The position numbers and the translations under genes are program-made. Below the pieces are notes generated by a model that was not told the origin of the DNA, searched no databases, and saw only the letters and a list, made by a program, of their open reading frames with translations. Positions 1 to 11,302 of a stretch of 64,000 nucleotides of DNA are shown piece after piece (position 1 is the stretch's first letter; the number at the start of each line of letters is the position of its first letter). The stretch lies in contig BPKE01000002.1 of NCBI GenBank assembly GCA_026004975.1, positions 620,001 to 684,000 of the forward strand, in the 5' to 3' direction. The DNA comes from Gammaproteobacteria bacterium (GTDB taxonomy: Bacteria > Pseudomonadota > Gammaproteobacteria > HTCC5015).

Positions 1-561
1 GAGCCCGGCGGCCGCGAGCCCGCCGGCGAAACCGACCCAGGTCTTGCCGGGGCTGATGGCCGGCGCCAGGCGCCGGCGTCCCCAGGCGCGCCCGCACACG
101 TAGGCGCCGATGTCCGCGGCCCACACCAGGCCGAGCGCGTACAACGCCCAGCGCGGATCCAGCGCCTGCAGGCCCGCCAGGGCGGCGGCCGCGGGCACCA
201 GGGTCGGCACGGCCGCCGCCATGGTGAGCCCCACGGGCGCGGGCCCGCCCGGGCCGCGGCGGGCCGCCTGGACCACGCGCAGCGTCAACCACATCCACCA
301 GGCGGCCGCCGCCGCCCACAACCACAGGCCCGGCCCACAGGGCGGCACGGTGGCGAGCGCCCAGCACAGCACGGCGATGCCGGCGGCGAAGGCGGCGACG
401 GCGGGCCGCCGCCGGCAGCCCGCCAGATGCGCCCACTCCACCGCCGCCAAGGCCCAGCACGCAGCGACCAGGACCACGAAGGCCGGCGGCGGACTGAGCC
501 AGACGGCCGCCAGGCACAGCGGCGCCGCGACCAGGATGGTCAACACGCGCCGTTTAAGCAT
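1..561 (-). CDS. cdsA: Phosphatidate cytidylyltransferase, C-terminus runs off window
   Basis: Reverse strand begins MLKRRVLTILVAAPLCLAAVWL; encodes AISPGKTWVGFAGGL (CdsA SPGKTxxGxxGG signature); adjacent to uppS. Confidence 0.85.
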   Translation of the reverse strand, partial: MLKRRVLTILVAAPLCLAAVWLSPPPAFVVLVAACWALAAVEWAHLAGCRRRPAVAAFAAGIAVLCWALATVPPCGPGLWLWAAAAAWWMWLTLRVVQAARRGPGGPAPVGLTMAAAVPTLVPAAAALAGLQALDPRWALYALGLVWAADIGAYVCGRAWGRRRLAPAISPGKTWVGFAGGLAAAGL

Positions 562-1291
562 GCTCGCCGCCTTGCGCCGCAACCTGCTCCGGCGTGCGCC
601 CGAAACGCCGTTGCCGGCCCGCGTACCACTCGAGCGCCGCGGCCAGGGCGTTTTCATCGAAGTCCGGCCACAGGCAATCGCAGAAATAGAGCTCGGCGTA
701 AGCCAATTGCCAGATGAGGAAATTGCTGATCCGCGACTCCCCGCCCGTGCGGATGAGCAAATCGGGATCCGGCTGACCGGCCAGGGCCAGCTCGCCCGCG
801 AGCGCCGCCTCGTCGATGGCCGCCGGGTCCAGCTCGCCGCGGGCGACTTTTTCCGCCAGGCGCCGGGCGCCGCGGGCCAGATCCCAGCGCCCGCCGTAGT
901 TGACGGCGATGTTGAGGAACAAAACGTCGTTGCCGGCGCTGACCTGCTCGGCGGTTTCGATCATGCGCCGCAGCCGCGGCTCGAAGCGCGCAAGATCGCC
1001 GGCGAATCGCAGGCGCACACCCTGTTCCACCAGTTTGTCCAGTTCCCGGCCGAGCGCGCCGGCGAACAGCTCCTGGAGAAAGCGCACCTCGGGGGCCGGC
1101 CGCCGCCAGTTCTCGCTGCTGAACGCGAACAGCGTCAAATGCCGGATGCCGAACCGCGGGCAGGCCGACACGACGCGGCGCACTGCCTCCACGCCCGCGC
1201 GATGGCCGGCGCTGCGCGCCTGGCCGCGGCGACGTGCCCAGCGGCCGTTGCCGTCCATGATGATGGCGAGGTGCTTCAGGGGCGCGGCCAT
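554..1291 (-). CDS. uppS: Isoprenyl transferase (undecaprenyl diphosphate synthase)
   Basis: MAAPLKHLAIIMDGNGRWA motif; ISNFLIWQLAYAELYF. Confidence 0.95.
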   Translation of the reverse strand: MAAPLKHLAIIMDGNGRWARRRGQARSAGHRAGVEAVRRVVSACPRFGIRHLTLFAFSSENWRRPAPEVRFLQELFAGALGRELDKLVEQGVRLRFAGDLARFEPRLRRMIETAEQVSAGNDVLFLNIAVNYGGRWDLARGARRLAEKVARGELDPAAIDEAALAGELALAGQPDPDLLIRTGGESRISNFLIWQLAYAELYFCDCLWPDFDENALAAALEWYAGRQRRFGRTPEQVAAQGGEHA

Positions 1292-1310
1292 GGCGCCGGT
1301 CCGCGGCGGC

Positions 1311-1868
1311 TCAGACCGCCAGCAGGTCCTGTTCCTTCTGCGCCAGGACCTGATCGACCTGCTCGATGTATTTGTCGGTCAGCGCCTGGATGTCGTGTTC
1401 GGCGCGACGCTCCTCGTCCTCGCCGATGGCCTTGTCCTTGAGCAGGGCCTTCACCCGCGACATGGCGTCGCGGCGCACGTTGCGGATCGCGACCCGCGCC
1501 GATTCGGCCTCTTGCCGGACCAGCCGCACCAGCTCGCGCCGCCGCTCCTCGGTCAGGGGCGGCAACGGCACCCGGATGACCGTGCCCGCCGTCACCGGGT
1601 TGAGGCCCAGCCCGGCGTTGAGGATCGCTTTCTCGATCGCCGGCACCAGGCTCTTGTCCCAGGGCGTCACGCTCAGCGTGCGGGCGTCCTCGGCGGTGAT
1701 GTTCGCCACCTGCTTGAGCGGCGTGGCATTGCCGTAGTACTCGACTTCGACGGCCTCGATGAGGCTCGGATGCGCCCGCCCGGTGCGCATGCGCGCCAGC
1801 TCCTGGCGCAGCGCCTCGACCGCGCCGCGCATGCGCCCTTCCGCGTCTTTCTTGATGTCCTGGATCAT
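1311..1868 (-). CDS. frr: Ribosome recycling factor
   Basis: 185 aa, [37 protein letters not shown]. Confidence 0.97.
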   Translation of the reverse strand: MIQDIKKDAEGRMRGAVEALRQELARMRTGRAHPSLIEAVEVEYYGNATPLKQVANITAEDARTLSVTPWDKSLVPAIEKAILNAGLGLNPVTAGTVIRVPLPPLTEERRRELVRLVRQEAESARVAIRNVRRDAMSRVKALLKDKAIGEDEERRAEHDIQALTDKYIEQVDQVLAQKEQDLLAV

Positions 1869-1874
1869 CGCCGT

Positions 1875-2609
1875 TCACCTCACCGTCGTGCCGATCGGCG
1901 CGCCCTTGACGATCTCGACCAGGGCGCCCGGCCGGTGGATGTTGAACACCTTGATCGGGATGCCGTGATCACGGCACAGCACCAGCGCGGTGGCGTCCAT
2001 GACGCCGAGCTTGGAGCCGATCGCCTCGTCGTAGCTGAGCTCGGCGTAGCGCTTGGCGGTGGGATCCCGCATCGGATCGCGGTCGTAGACCCCGTCGACC
2101 TTGGTCGCCTTGAGCATCACGTCCGCGCCGATCTCCACGGCGCGCAGGGCCGCGGCCGAATCGGTCGTAAAGAACGGGTTGCCGGTTCCCGCGGCGAACA
2201 CCACCACCCGGCCCTTTTCGAGGTGGCGCACGGCCCGGCGCCGGATGTAATCCTCGCAGATCTGGTTGACCTTGATCGCGGACATCACCCGGCAATACAG
2301 CCCGCGCCGCTCGAGCGCGTCCTGCAGGGCCAGCGCATTGATGATCGTGGCGAGCATGCCCATATGGTCGGCGGTCACGCGGTCCATGCCCGCCGCGGCC
2401 AAACCGGCACCGCGGAAAATATTGCCGCCGCCGATCACCAGCGCGACCTGCACATCGAGGGCGACCAGTTCGCCGATCTCGCCGGCGATGCGCCCGATCA
2501 CCGCCGGGTCGATGCCGTAGGCGCAATCGCCCATCAGCGCCTCGCCGCTGAGCTTGAGCAGGATGCGCCGGTAAGGTCTGTCGTCGTCGCTCACGCGCCG
2601 TGCCCCCAA
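1875..2609 (-). CDS. pyrH: UMP kinase
   Basis: [27 protein letters not shown] motifs. Confidence 0.97.
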   Translation of the reverse strand: MGARRVSDDDRPYRRILLKLSGEALMGDCAYGIDPAVIGRIAGEIGELVALDVQVALVIGGGNIFRGAGLAAAGMDRVTADHMGMLATIINALALQDALERRGLYCRVMSAIKVNQICEDYIRRRAVRHLEKGRVVVFAAGTGNPFFTTDSAAALRAVEIGADVMLKATKVDGVYDRDPMRDPTAKRYAELSYDEAIGSKLGVMDATALVLCRDHGIPIKVFNIHRPGALVEIVKGAPIGTTVR

Positions 2610-2644
2610 TGCGGCGGCGCGGCCTGACGCCGCGCCGTCCTCGT

Positions 2645-3520
<876 letters not shown>

Positions 3521-3570
3521 GGCTTCACACCTCGTGATATTCGGTTCTCCAGGGGGCTTCCAAGCGCCGT

Positions 3571-4455
3571 TCAGGCCGACTTCTCGCCCTCGGCCGCCGC
3601 TTCGGCCGGCGGCTCGGCCGCCGGCTCACCGGCCGGCGCCTCGGGCTCGGCCGCTTCGGACTCCGCGGCGGCGCGCTTGCCGCCGCGCCGCTTCACAGCG
3701 GCCTTCGGCTTGGCCTCGGCGCCGTCCTCCGCGGCGGGTTCGGACGCCGCCGCCTGAGCGGCGGCCGCGGCGGCGCTCTGCCGCCCTTCGAGGATGGCGT
3801 CGGCCGCCGAGCTGACATACAACTCGATCGCCCGGATCGCGTCGTCGTTGCCGGGGATCACGTAGTCGATGCCGTCCACCGGGTTGTTGGTGTCCACCAC
3901 GGCGACGATCGGGATGCCGAGCTTGACCGCTTCGCGCACCGCGATCCGCTCGTGACCGACGTCGATCACGAACAACACGTCCGGCAGGCGCTCCATGTCC
4001 TTGATGCCGCCCAGGCTGCGCTCGAGCTTCTCGGCCTCCCGGCGCAGGCCGAGGGCTTCTTTCTTGCTCAAGCGGTCCACCGAGCCGTCGGCGAGCATCT
4101 GCTCGAGCTCCTTGAGACGCTTGATCGACTGGCGCACGGTCTTGAAGTTGGTCAGCATGCCGCCCAACCAGCGGTGATTGACGTACGGCATGCCGCAGCG
4201 CTCGGCGTGCTGCTTGATCAGGTCGCGCGCGGCACGCTTGGTGCCGACGAACAGGATGACCCCGTTGCGCGCCGCCATCCGCGACAGGAAGTTCATCGCG
4301 TCGTTGAACAGCGGCAGCGTCTTTTCCAGGTTGATGATGTGGATCTTGTTGCGCTCGCCGTAGATATAGGCCCGCATCTGCGGGTTCCAGTAGCGGGTCT
4401 GGTGGCCGAAATGCACGCCGGCCTCCAGCATCTGGCGCATGGTGACGTTCGCCAT
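3571..4455 (-). CDS. rpsB: 30S ribosomal protein S2 with a long Ala/Glu/Pro-rich C-terminal tail
   Basis: [30 protein letters not shown] at 4453-4455, not the upstream ORF start at 4650. Confidence 0.97.
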   Translation of the reverse strand: MANVTMRQMLEAGVHFGHQTRYWNPQMRAYIYGERNKIHIINLEKTLPLFNDAMNFLSRMAARNGVILFVGTKRAARDLIKQHAERCGMPYVNHRWLGGMLTNFKTVRQSIKRLKELEQMLADGSVDRLSKKEALGLRREAEKLERSLGGIKDMERLPDVLFVIDVGHERIAVREAVKLGIPIVAVVDTNNPVDGIDYVIPGNDDAIRAIELYVSSAADAILEGRQSAAAAAAQAAASEPAAEDGAEAKPKAAVKRRGGKRAAAESEAAEPEAPAGEPAAEPPAEAAAEGEKSA

Positions 4456-4638
4456 GGAAGGACACTCCTCGGTTGTCGGGAACGGCCGGCGGAGCCGGCC
4501 CGTTCCGGTCGGGTTGAGCCTCCATGTACCCCATGCGGCGACCCGGGGCGGCCGCGGCGCCGCCCGAGAGGGCACCCCACCGCATGTGCCGGTACATGTG
4601 CGGAATCCACCGCCCCGGCGGGGCGGCGCAAGGCGCGC

Positions 4639-4667
4639 TTTATAGCACAAAGGCCAGCGCCGCTCAA
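4639..4667 (-). promoter_or_regulatory. sigma70-like promoter for rpsB-tsf-pyrH-frr
   Basis: On - strand TTGAGC-N17-TATAAA (-35 4662-4667, -10 4639-4644), about 180 nt upstream of rpsB ATG. Confidence 0.65.
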
Positions 4668-4792
4668 CGAAACGCCCCGCGGTCCGGCCGGGAACCGGCC
4701 CGGGGCCGGGGGTGTCTCAGCGCCCGGCCGCCGCCCGCGGCCCGGCGGCCGCTTTCTGCTATAGTTCCGCTTTGGCCGCACGCCCCACCGCC

Positions 4793-5569
4793 ATGACCGT
4801 CACGATCAAGACCCCCGAGGAAATCGAAAAGATGCGCGTGGCCGGCCGCCTGGCCGCGGCCACGCTCGAGATGATTGCGCCGCATGTCCGCCCCGGCGTC
4901 ACGACCGGCGAACTGGACGAGCTCTGCCACCGCTACATCGTCGAGGAGCTCGACGCCGTCCCGGCGCCGCTCAACTACCGGGGCTTCCCGAAATCCATCT
5001 GCACCTCGGTCAACCACCAGGTCTGCCACGGCATCCCCGGCGACCGGGTGCTGAAGAGCGGCGACATCGTGAACATCGATGTCACCGTCATCAAGGACGG
5101 CTACCACGGCGACACCAGCCGCATGTTCCTCGTCGGCGAGGTCTCCCGCCAGGCCGAGCGGCTGTGCCGGGTGGCCCGCGAGTGCATGCTCGAAGGGATC
5201 CGCCTGGTGCGCCCGGGCACCCGCCTGGGCGACATCGGCCATGCGATCCAGCGCCACGCCGAGAAACACGGCTACTCCGTCGTGCGCGAGTACTGCGGTC
5301 ACGGCATCGGCCGCGGCTTCCACGAAGACCCCCAGGTGCTGCACTACGGTGAACCGGGCCGCGGCCTCGAGCTGCGCCCCGGCATGACCTTCACCATCGA
5401 GCCGATGATCAACGCCGGCAAGCGCCACGTCCGCCTGCTGGCCGACAACTGGACGGTGGTCACCAAGGACCACAGCCTGTCCGCCCAGTGGGAACACACC
5501 GTGCTGGTCACCGAGGACGGCGTGGAAGTCCTCACCCGCCGCCGTGACGAAGACGACCTCCCCGGCTGA
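4793..5569 (+). CDS. map: Methionine aminopeptidase type I
   Basis: MTVTIKTPEEIEKMRVAGRLAA; CGHGIGRGFHEDP; FTIEPMIN. Confidence 0.96.
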   Translation: MTVTIKTPEEIEKMRVAGRLAAATLEMIAPHVRPGVTTGELDELCHRYIVEELDAVPAPLNYRGFPKSICTSVNHQVCHGIPGDRVLKSGDIVNIDVTVIKDGYHGDTSRMFLVGEVSRQAERLCRVARECMLEGIRLVRPGTRLGDIGHAIQRHAEKHGYSVVREYCGHGIGRGFHEDPQVLHYGEPGRGLELRPGMTFTIEPMINAGKRHVRLLADNWTVVTKDHSLSAQWEHTVLVTEDGVEVLTRRRDEDDLPG

Positions 5570-8172
5570 CACGCTGCACGACCTCGCCCGCCGGCACCGG
5601 GAACGGCTGGCGGCGCAGCAGCGCGCGCAGCTCGCCGCCTTCGAGGCCGGCGCCCCGGTCGAAACCCTGGTGCGCGAGCGCGCCGCCGCGGTCGACGAGG
5701 CGCTGCGCGCGCTCTGGTCGGCGTGTTTCGCGGGCGAGGAGACGCGCTGCGCCCTGATCGCGGTCGGGGGCTACGGCCGGGGCGAGCTGCACCCCCACTC
5801 CGACGTGGACCTGGCGCTGCTCGTCGAGGACGACGCCTTGGACGCCTTGCGCGACCGGATCGAGCGTTTCGTCGGCCTGCTCTGGGACCTGCGCCTGGAG
5901 ATCGGCCACAGCGTGCGCACCATCGCCCAATGCGGCGAGGAAGCCTCGCGCGACGTCACCGTGGTCACCAACCTGATGGAAGCGCGGCCCCTGGCGGGCA
6001 GCACGGCCCTGTTCGAGCGCATGCAGGCCGCCATCGCCGAGAGCCGCATCTGGTCGCGGGCCGACTTCTTCAAGGCCAAGCTCGCCGAGCAGCAACGCCG
6101 GCACGCCAAGTTCGGCGACACCGCCTACCGCCTCGAGCCGAACCTCAAGGAGGGCCCGGGCGGACTGCGCGACATCCAGACGGTGTTCTGGGTCGCGCGC
6201 CGCTACTTCGGCGCCGACCGGCTGGAAGACCTCACCCGCCTGGGCTTCCTCACCGACGAGGAGCTCGAGGCGTTGCTCGAGGGCCGGCGGTTGCTGTGGC
6301 GCATCCGCTTCCTCCTCCACCACATCGCCGGGCGGCGCGAAGACCGGCTGCTGTTCGACCATCAACGCGAACTCGCCGAGCGTTTCGGTCACAGGGGTGA
6401 CGAGGCGAACCTGGCCGTCGAACAGTTCATGCAGCAGTACTTCCGCACCGTCACGGAGCTCGAGCGGCTCAACGAGCTGCTCTTGCAACTGCTCCAGGAA
6501 GCGATCGAGTACCCCGAACCGGATCCCGCGCCGGTCGAGCTGAACAAGCGCTTCATCGCCGTCCACGGCTACCTGCAGGCCCGCTCCCCGCGCGTGTTCG
6601 CCGATTACCCGCCCGCCCTGCTCGAGGTGTTTTTGCTGCTCCAGCGCAACCCGTGGCTCAAGGGCGTGCGCGCCGAGACGATCCGCGCCATCCGCCGCCA
6701 CCGGCACCTGATCGACGAGAAGTTCCGCGACGATCCGATCTGCCGCAGCCTGTTCATGTCGATCCTGCGCGAACCGCACGGCGTGAGCCACGAGCTGCGG
6801 CGCATGAACCGCTACGGCGTGCTCGCCGCCTACCTGCCCGAATTCGGCCACATCGTCGGGCGCATGCAGTACGACCTGTTCCACATCTACACGGTGGACG
6901 TGCACACCCTGTTCGTGTTGCGCAACGTGCGCCGCTTCTCGGTCCCCGAGCACGCCGACTGGCAGCCGATCTGCAGCCGCATCTTCCCCACCCTGGAACA
7001 CCCCGAAGTGTTGTACATCGCCGCCCTGTTCCACGACATCGCCAAGGGCCGCGGCGGCGACCATTCCGAGCTCGGCGCCATCGACGCCGAGCGTTTCTGC
7101 CGGCGCCATGGGCTGTCGCGCGACCAGACGCGCCTGGTCGTGTGGCTGGTGCGCAACCACCTGCTCATGTCCATGACCGCCCAGCGCCAGGACATCAGCG
7201 ACCCGGCGGTGGTCAACGCCTTCGCCCTCAAGGTCGGCGACCTCAAGACGCTCGAATCACCTCTACCTGCTGACCGTCGCCGACATCAGCGCCACCAACC
7301 CGGACCTGCTCACCAGTTGGCGCTCGCGCCTGCTCGAGGAGCTCTACCTGCGCGCCAAGTACGTCTTCCGGCACGGGCTCGCCAAACCCATCGACGCCAA
7401 GGTGCGCGTCCGCGAGCGCCTGCAGGACGCCGCGGCGCTGCTCGGCGCCCGCGGCATCGACCCGGAACGCTGCCGGCAACTGTGGGCCGACTTCTCCGAC
7501 GATTACGTCCTGCGCCACACCTCCGAGGAGATCGCCTGGCACACCCAGGCGATCCTCGAAGCCGACCCGGCGTCGCTGCCGCGCGTGGTCATCAGCGAGC
7601 GGGTCACCCGCGGCACCACGCCGATCTTCATCTACGCCCGCGGCAACGACGGCTTCTTCGCCGCCGTGACCAGCGTGCTCACCCGTCTCGGCCTGAACAT
7701 CGTCGACGCGCGCATCATCACCTCCAAGAGCGGCCACACGCTGGACACCTACCTCGTCCTCGACGAGCACAACCGGCCGATCCAGGATCCGGCGCGGATC
7801 GCCGAGATGCGCGAACAGATCGAGCGCGGCATCCGCGCACCGCGCGAGCTGCCGCCGCCGCCCCGCCGGCCGCTGCCGCGCCAGCTCCGGCACTTCAAGG
7901 TGCCCACCCGCATCACCACCGAGCGCGCGGCCGACGGCCGGTACACCCTCATGGAGCTGATCGCCGGCGACCGCCCCGGCCTGCTCGCCGACGTCGCCCG
8001 CACGCTCTACGAATTCGGCCTGCGCGTGCACGACGCGAAAATCAGCACCCTCGGGGAAACCGCCGAGAACATCTTTTTGATCAGCGACCGCGACGACCGC
8101 CCGGTGGAAGACCCCGCCGTCCTCGAGCCGCTGCTCGCCACCCTGAAGGAACGCATCGAAAGCGGCCGCTGA
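5544..8172 (+). CDS. glnD: [Protein-PII] uridylyltransferase/uridylyl-removing enzyme, frameshifted in this sequence at about 7254
   Basis: GGYGRGELHPHSDVDLALL nucleotidyltransferase motif, HD domain LFHDIAKGRGGDHSELG, two C-terminal ACT domains in ORF 7402..8172; halves lie in different frames. Confidence 0.93.
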
Positions 8173-8251
8173 GCGGGCCGCCCGCGGGCCGTTTCTCAAG
8201 TCCCGCGGCGGGCGGACGCTAAGGGGCGCGTCACGACCGCGGAGTGGCCCG

Positions 8252-9322
8252 ATGAACCCTTCCCGGAACACCCTTCTCCTGGTTTGCGCCGCCTTGCTCG
8301 CCGCCGGCCCGGCCGGGGCCGACTGGGACCTGCGGGGCTTCGGCACCCTCGCCGCCGTGCGCAGCGACGAGCCGCGCGCCGCCTTCAAGCCGGACCTGCT
8401 GGTCACCGAGGGCGCCGAGGACGGCGAGCTCGACTGGGGCATGTACTCCAACCTCGGCGTCCAGCTCAGCTGGCGGGCGCAACGGTGGGCGCTGACGGGC
8501 CAGGCCGTGGCCCGCCGCCGCGGCGACGCCGACTTCGAGCCCGACGTGGATTGGCTTTACCTCAAGTGGCAACCCCAAGACGCCGTCGACCTCAAGCTCG
8601 GGCGCCTGGTGATGCCCGAGTTCATGATCTCGGACTACCGCTTCGTCGGCTACGCCCTGCCGACCATCGGCCCGCCGGCGCAGGCCTATGTGTACAGCGC
8701 CCTGACCCGCTTCGACGGCGGACAGCTCGGCCTGCAGCACGATTTCGGCGAGGTCCGGCTCGGCGTACAGGCCTCGGCGGGAAAGACCGACGCGGACTTC
8801 GGCTTCATGGGCTTCGACTACACCATCGACGTCACCGACATCCGCAGCCTCAACGCCACGCTCGAATACCGCGATCTGCTGCTGCGTGCGGCCCACCTGG
8901 AAGCACATTTCCACGTCTTCGATACCCAGGGCAACCTCGCCTTCATGCAGGACGCCGAGTTCGACGCCCTCGGCGCCCGTTACGACGACGGCCGCTGGCT
9001 CGTCCAGGGCGAGTGGATCGACCGCAAGGATCTGGCGGAAGTGTACTACCTGCAGCTCGGGCGGCGCTTCGGCGCCTTCCAGCTCACCGGCACCTACACG
9101 CAGGCGGACATCCGCGGCTTCGACCTGCCGGACCAGCGTGATGTCGGGGGGCCGGCCTTGAGCCTGCGCTACGATCTCGGCAGCACGTTCGCGATCAAAG
9201 CCCAATGGGAGCGCGTGCCGACCAACGCCATCTGGTTGTGGCACAGCAACGACCTGATGTTCTACCTGCAACCGGCCCAGGACCGCGACATCTACAGCGT
9301 GGCCCTGGATTTCCTGTTCTGA
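8252..9322 (+). CDS. Outer-membrane porin-like beta-barrel protein
   Basis: Signal peptide (LLLVCAALLAAGPAGA), repeated amphipathic strands, C-terminal aromatic YSVALDFLF typical of outer-membrane barrels. Confidence 0.65.
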   Translation: MNPSRNTLLLVCAALLAAGPAGADWDLRGFGTLAAVRSDEPRAAFKPDLLVTEGAEDGELDWGMYSNLGVQLSWRAQRWALTGQAVARRRGDADFEPDVDWLYLKWQPQDAVDLKLGRLVMPEFMISDYRFVGYALPTIGPPAQAYVYSALTRFDGGQLGLQHDFGEVRLGVQASAGKTDADFGFMGFDYTIDVTDIRSLNATLEYRDLLLRAAHLEAHFHVFDTQGNLAFMQDAEFDALGARYDDGRWLVQGEWIDRKDLAEVYYLQLGRRFGAFQLTGTYTQADIRGFDLPDQRDVGGPALSLRYDLGSTFAIKAQWERVPTNAIWLWHSNDLMFYLQPAQDRDIYSVALDFLF

Positions 9323-9332
9323 GGAGGCGGCC

Positions 9333-9752
9333 ATGCGCATGCCCGCATCCCAAAGCTGGATCGCCCTCCTGGTCGGCGCGCTGCTCGCCGCCGCCCCGGC
9401 GCTCGCCGCCGAACGCATCGCCGTCATCGCCAACCCGGCGCTCGAGGACACGCTGTCGCGCGAAGAGATCGCGCGCCTCTTTCTCGGCCGAAACGGGAGC
9501 TACCGGGTTTACGACCTGCCCGACCGTTCGCCGCTCAAGGCGCGCTTCTACGAAAAGCTGCTCGGAAAGACCCTCGCCCAGGTCAACGCCGAGCGGGCGC
9601 GGCTGGCGTTCAGCGGCCGCGGCACGCCGCCCGAGGAACTGATCAGCGCCAAGGCGGTGAAGAGCGCGGTGGCCTCCGACCCGCGCGCGATCGGCTACAT
9701 CGACGGCCGCGAGGTGGACGAGACCGTCAAGGTGCTTCTCTGGCTGGAGTGA
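9333..9752 (+). CDS. Short PstS-like (phosphate ABC substrate-binding-like) periplasmic protein
   Basis: Signal peptide; ERIAVIANPALEDTLSREEIARLFLGRNGSY...AVASDPRAIGYIDG. Confidence 0.65.
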   Translation: MRMPASQSWIALLVGALLAAAPALAAERIAVIANPALEDTLSREEIARLFLGRNGSYRVYDLPDRSPLKARFYEKLLGKTLAQVNAERARLAFSGRGTPPEELISAKAVKSAVASDPRAIGYIDGREVDETVKVLLWLE

Positions 9753-9771
9753 GCCCGGCGCGGCCCGTCGC

Positions 9772-11298
9772 TCAAGCCGAAAACAGCGGCGGCTCGCCCG
9801 CGACCGTCTGGTCGATCGGGCCGCTGCCCGCCGGGTTGAGCACCGGGTCGGCGGTGAGCACTTCCGGGTTGAGCACGCCGAAGGCGCGATAGATCGTCGC
9901 CGCCACCGCCGCCGGTTCGAACTCGTAGCTGTCCGGCGCCGGCACCTGCACCTGGTTGTTGGTGCCCGGCGTGCCGCTGCGCCGCGTGCGGCCGACCACC
10001 TTGCCGAGCGCGCCGGCGGGGCGCACCGCCGCGCCCATCAGGGTGAACAGGTTCTGCAGATTGCCGTGGTCCCAGCCGCAGGAACCGTTCAGGTTGCAAC
10101 GCCGGCCGAACTCACCGTAGACGTTGATGAGGATGTTGCCGGTGCTGCGCGCCACCCCACCCGGCGTCGTGCCGTCCGCGTAGCGGATGTGCTTGCAGGC
10201 CACGCGCAACGTCTCGAACAGATCCTGCATCCGTTCCGCGTAGCGGTCACAGCCGTTGTTGTGGTCGTCCCAGCCGCCCAGGCCGACGTTGCCCGCCGAG
10301 ATGAACAAGGTGTCGGGATTCTCGACCGCCAGCGTCACCGCGGCGCGGATCTGCTCGGCGAAGCGGTTGTTCGGGTACTGCAGCGTCACGGTCCCGTCGC
10401 CGTTGTCCTGGAAGTCCTCGGCCAGATCCTCCGGATCGATCGCGGCCTGCGAAAACACCAGCGGCGCCTCGAAACGCGCGCCGATGTCGCCGATCTGCGC
10501 GGCCAGCTGGGCGCGTGCCTCCAGCGCCAGCTTGACCCGCGAAAAGCGCCCCTGGGTGCCGTTCACCGCCTCGACCAGCTGGTCGAAGATCGGCTCCATG
10601 CGGCGCGCGAAGGGGTTTTCGAGGTCGGTGCCGAGGGTCTGGTAGCGCAGGCCGAGGTCCAGCTCGGCACCGGGATCCGGGGCGAAAAAGGTCGTCTCCC
10701 CCTCCAGCGACACGAAAGGCAGGATCAACTCGCCAAGAGAGCCCTTGCCCAGGGCCGCCAGGTACTGCCCGGCGTTGCGGCTGAGCAACTGCGCCAGCAC
10801 CGTGCCGATGCCCGGCCGCCCTTCGACGTCGGTCGTGCCCTTCTGGGCCTGGAAGATGCTCTCGCGGTGCGAACGCGAGTCGTTCACCCGCTTGACCATC
10901 GTGCGGTAGACGGTCATGTAGCCGCGGTTCACCAGGAATTCCATGGCCTGCCCCCCGGCGTCGCGCCAGAAGCCGCGCGGCGTGATCTGGCCGTCTTCCG
11001 GGTCGTCGGCGGTGGTCGCCAGGATGCCGCGGATGTTGTTGGCGTAGGAGCTCTGCGAGGCGGCCGCGATGTCCTCGATCTGGGTCAGGTTGCCGGACAG
11101 TTCCGACGGCCCGCCATAGAGAAAGATGTTGATCACCTGCGGCAGCGGCGCGGTCACGCTGACCTCGGCCGCGTCGTAATCCGGGCTCGCCGCCCAACTG
11201 CGCTGCAGCAGGGCGTCGAGCGTGAACGTCGCCGGCACGTACAAGGCCGTGCCGCCCAATCCCGCAAACTTGAGGAAATCCCGACGGTTCATGGCCAC
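9772..11298 (-). CDS. Tat-signal DUF1501-like secreted protein
   Basis: NRRDFLKFAGLGG twin-arginine signal; LPQVINIFLYGG and WDHGNLQNLFTLMG as in DUF1501-type proteins. Confidence 0.65.
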   Translation of the reverse strand: MAMNRRDFLKFAGLGGTALYVPATFTLDALLQRSWAASPDYDAAEVSVTAPLPQVINIFLYGGPSELSGNLTQIEDIAAASQSSYANNIRGILATTADDPEDGQITPRGFWRDAGGQAMEFLVNRGYMTVYRTMVKRVNDSRSHRESIFQAQKGTTDVEGRPGIGTVLAQLLSRNAGQYLAALGKGSLGELILPFVSLEGETTFFAPDPGAELDLGLRYQTLGTDLENPFARRMEPIFDQLVEAVNGTQGRFSRVKLALEARAQLAAQIGDIGARFEAPLVFSQAAIDPEDLAEDFQDNGDGTVTLQYPNNRFAEQIRAAVTLAVENPDTLFISAGNVGLGGWDDHNNGCDRYAERMQDLFETLRVACKHIRYADGTTPGGVARSTGNILINVYGEFGRRCNLNGSCGWDHGNLQNLFTLMGAAVRPAGALGKVVGRTRRSGTPGTNNQVQVPAPDSYEFEPAAVAATIYRAFGVLNPEVLTADPVLNPAGSGPIDQTVAGEPPLFSA

Positions 11299-11302
11299 CC
11301 CC

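Noticed and set aside
4456-4650. N-terminal extension of the rpsB ORF
   Set aside because: S2 starts at MANVTMRQ; the upstream part is the untranslated leader between promoter and ATG.
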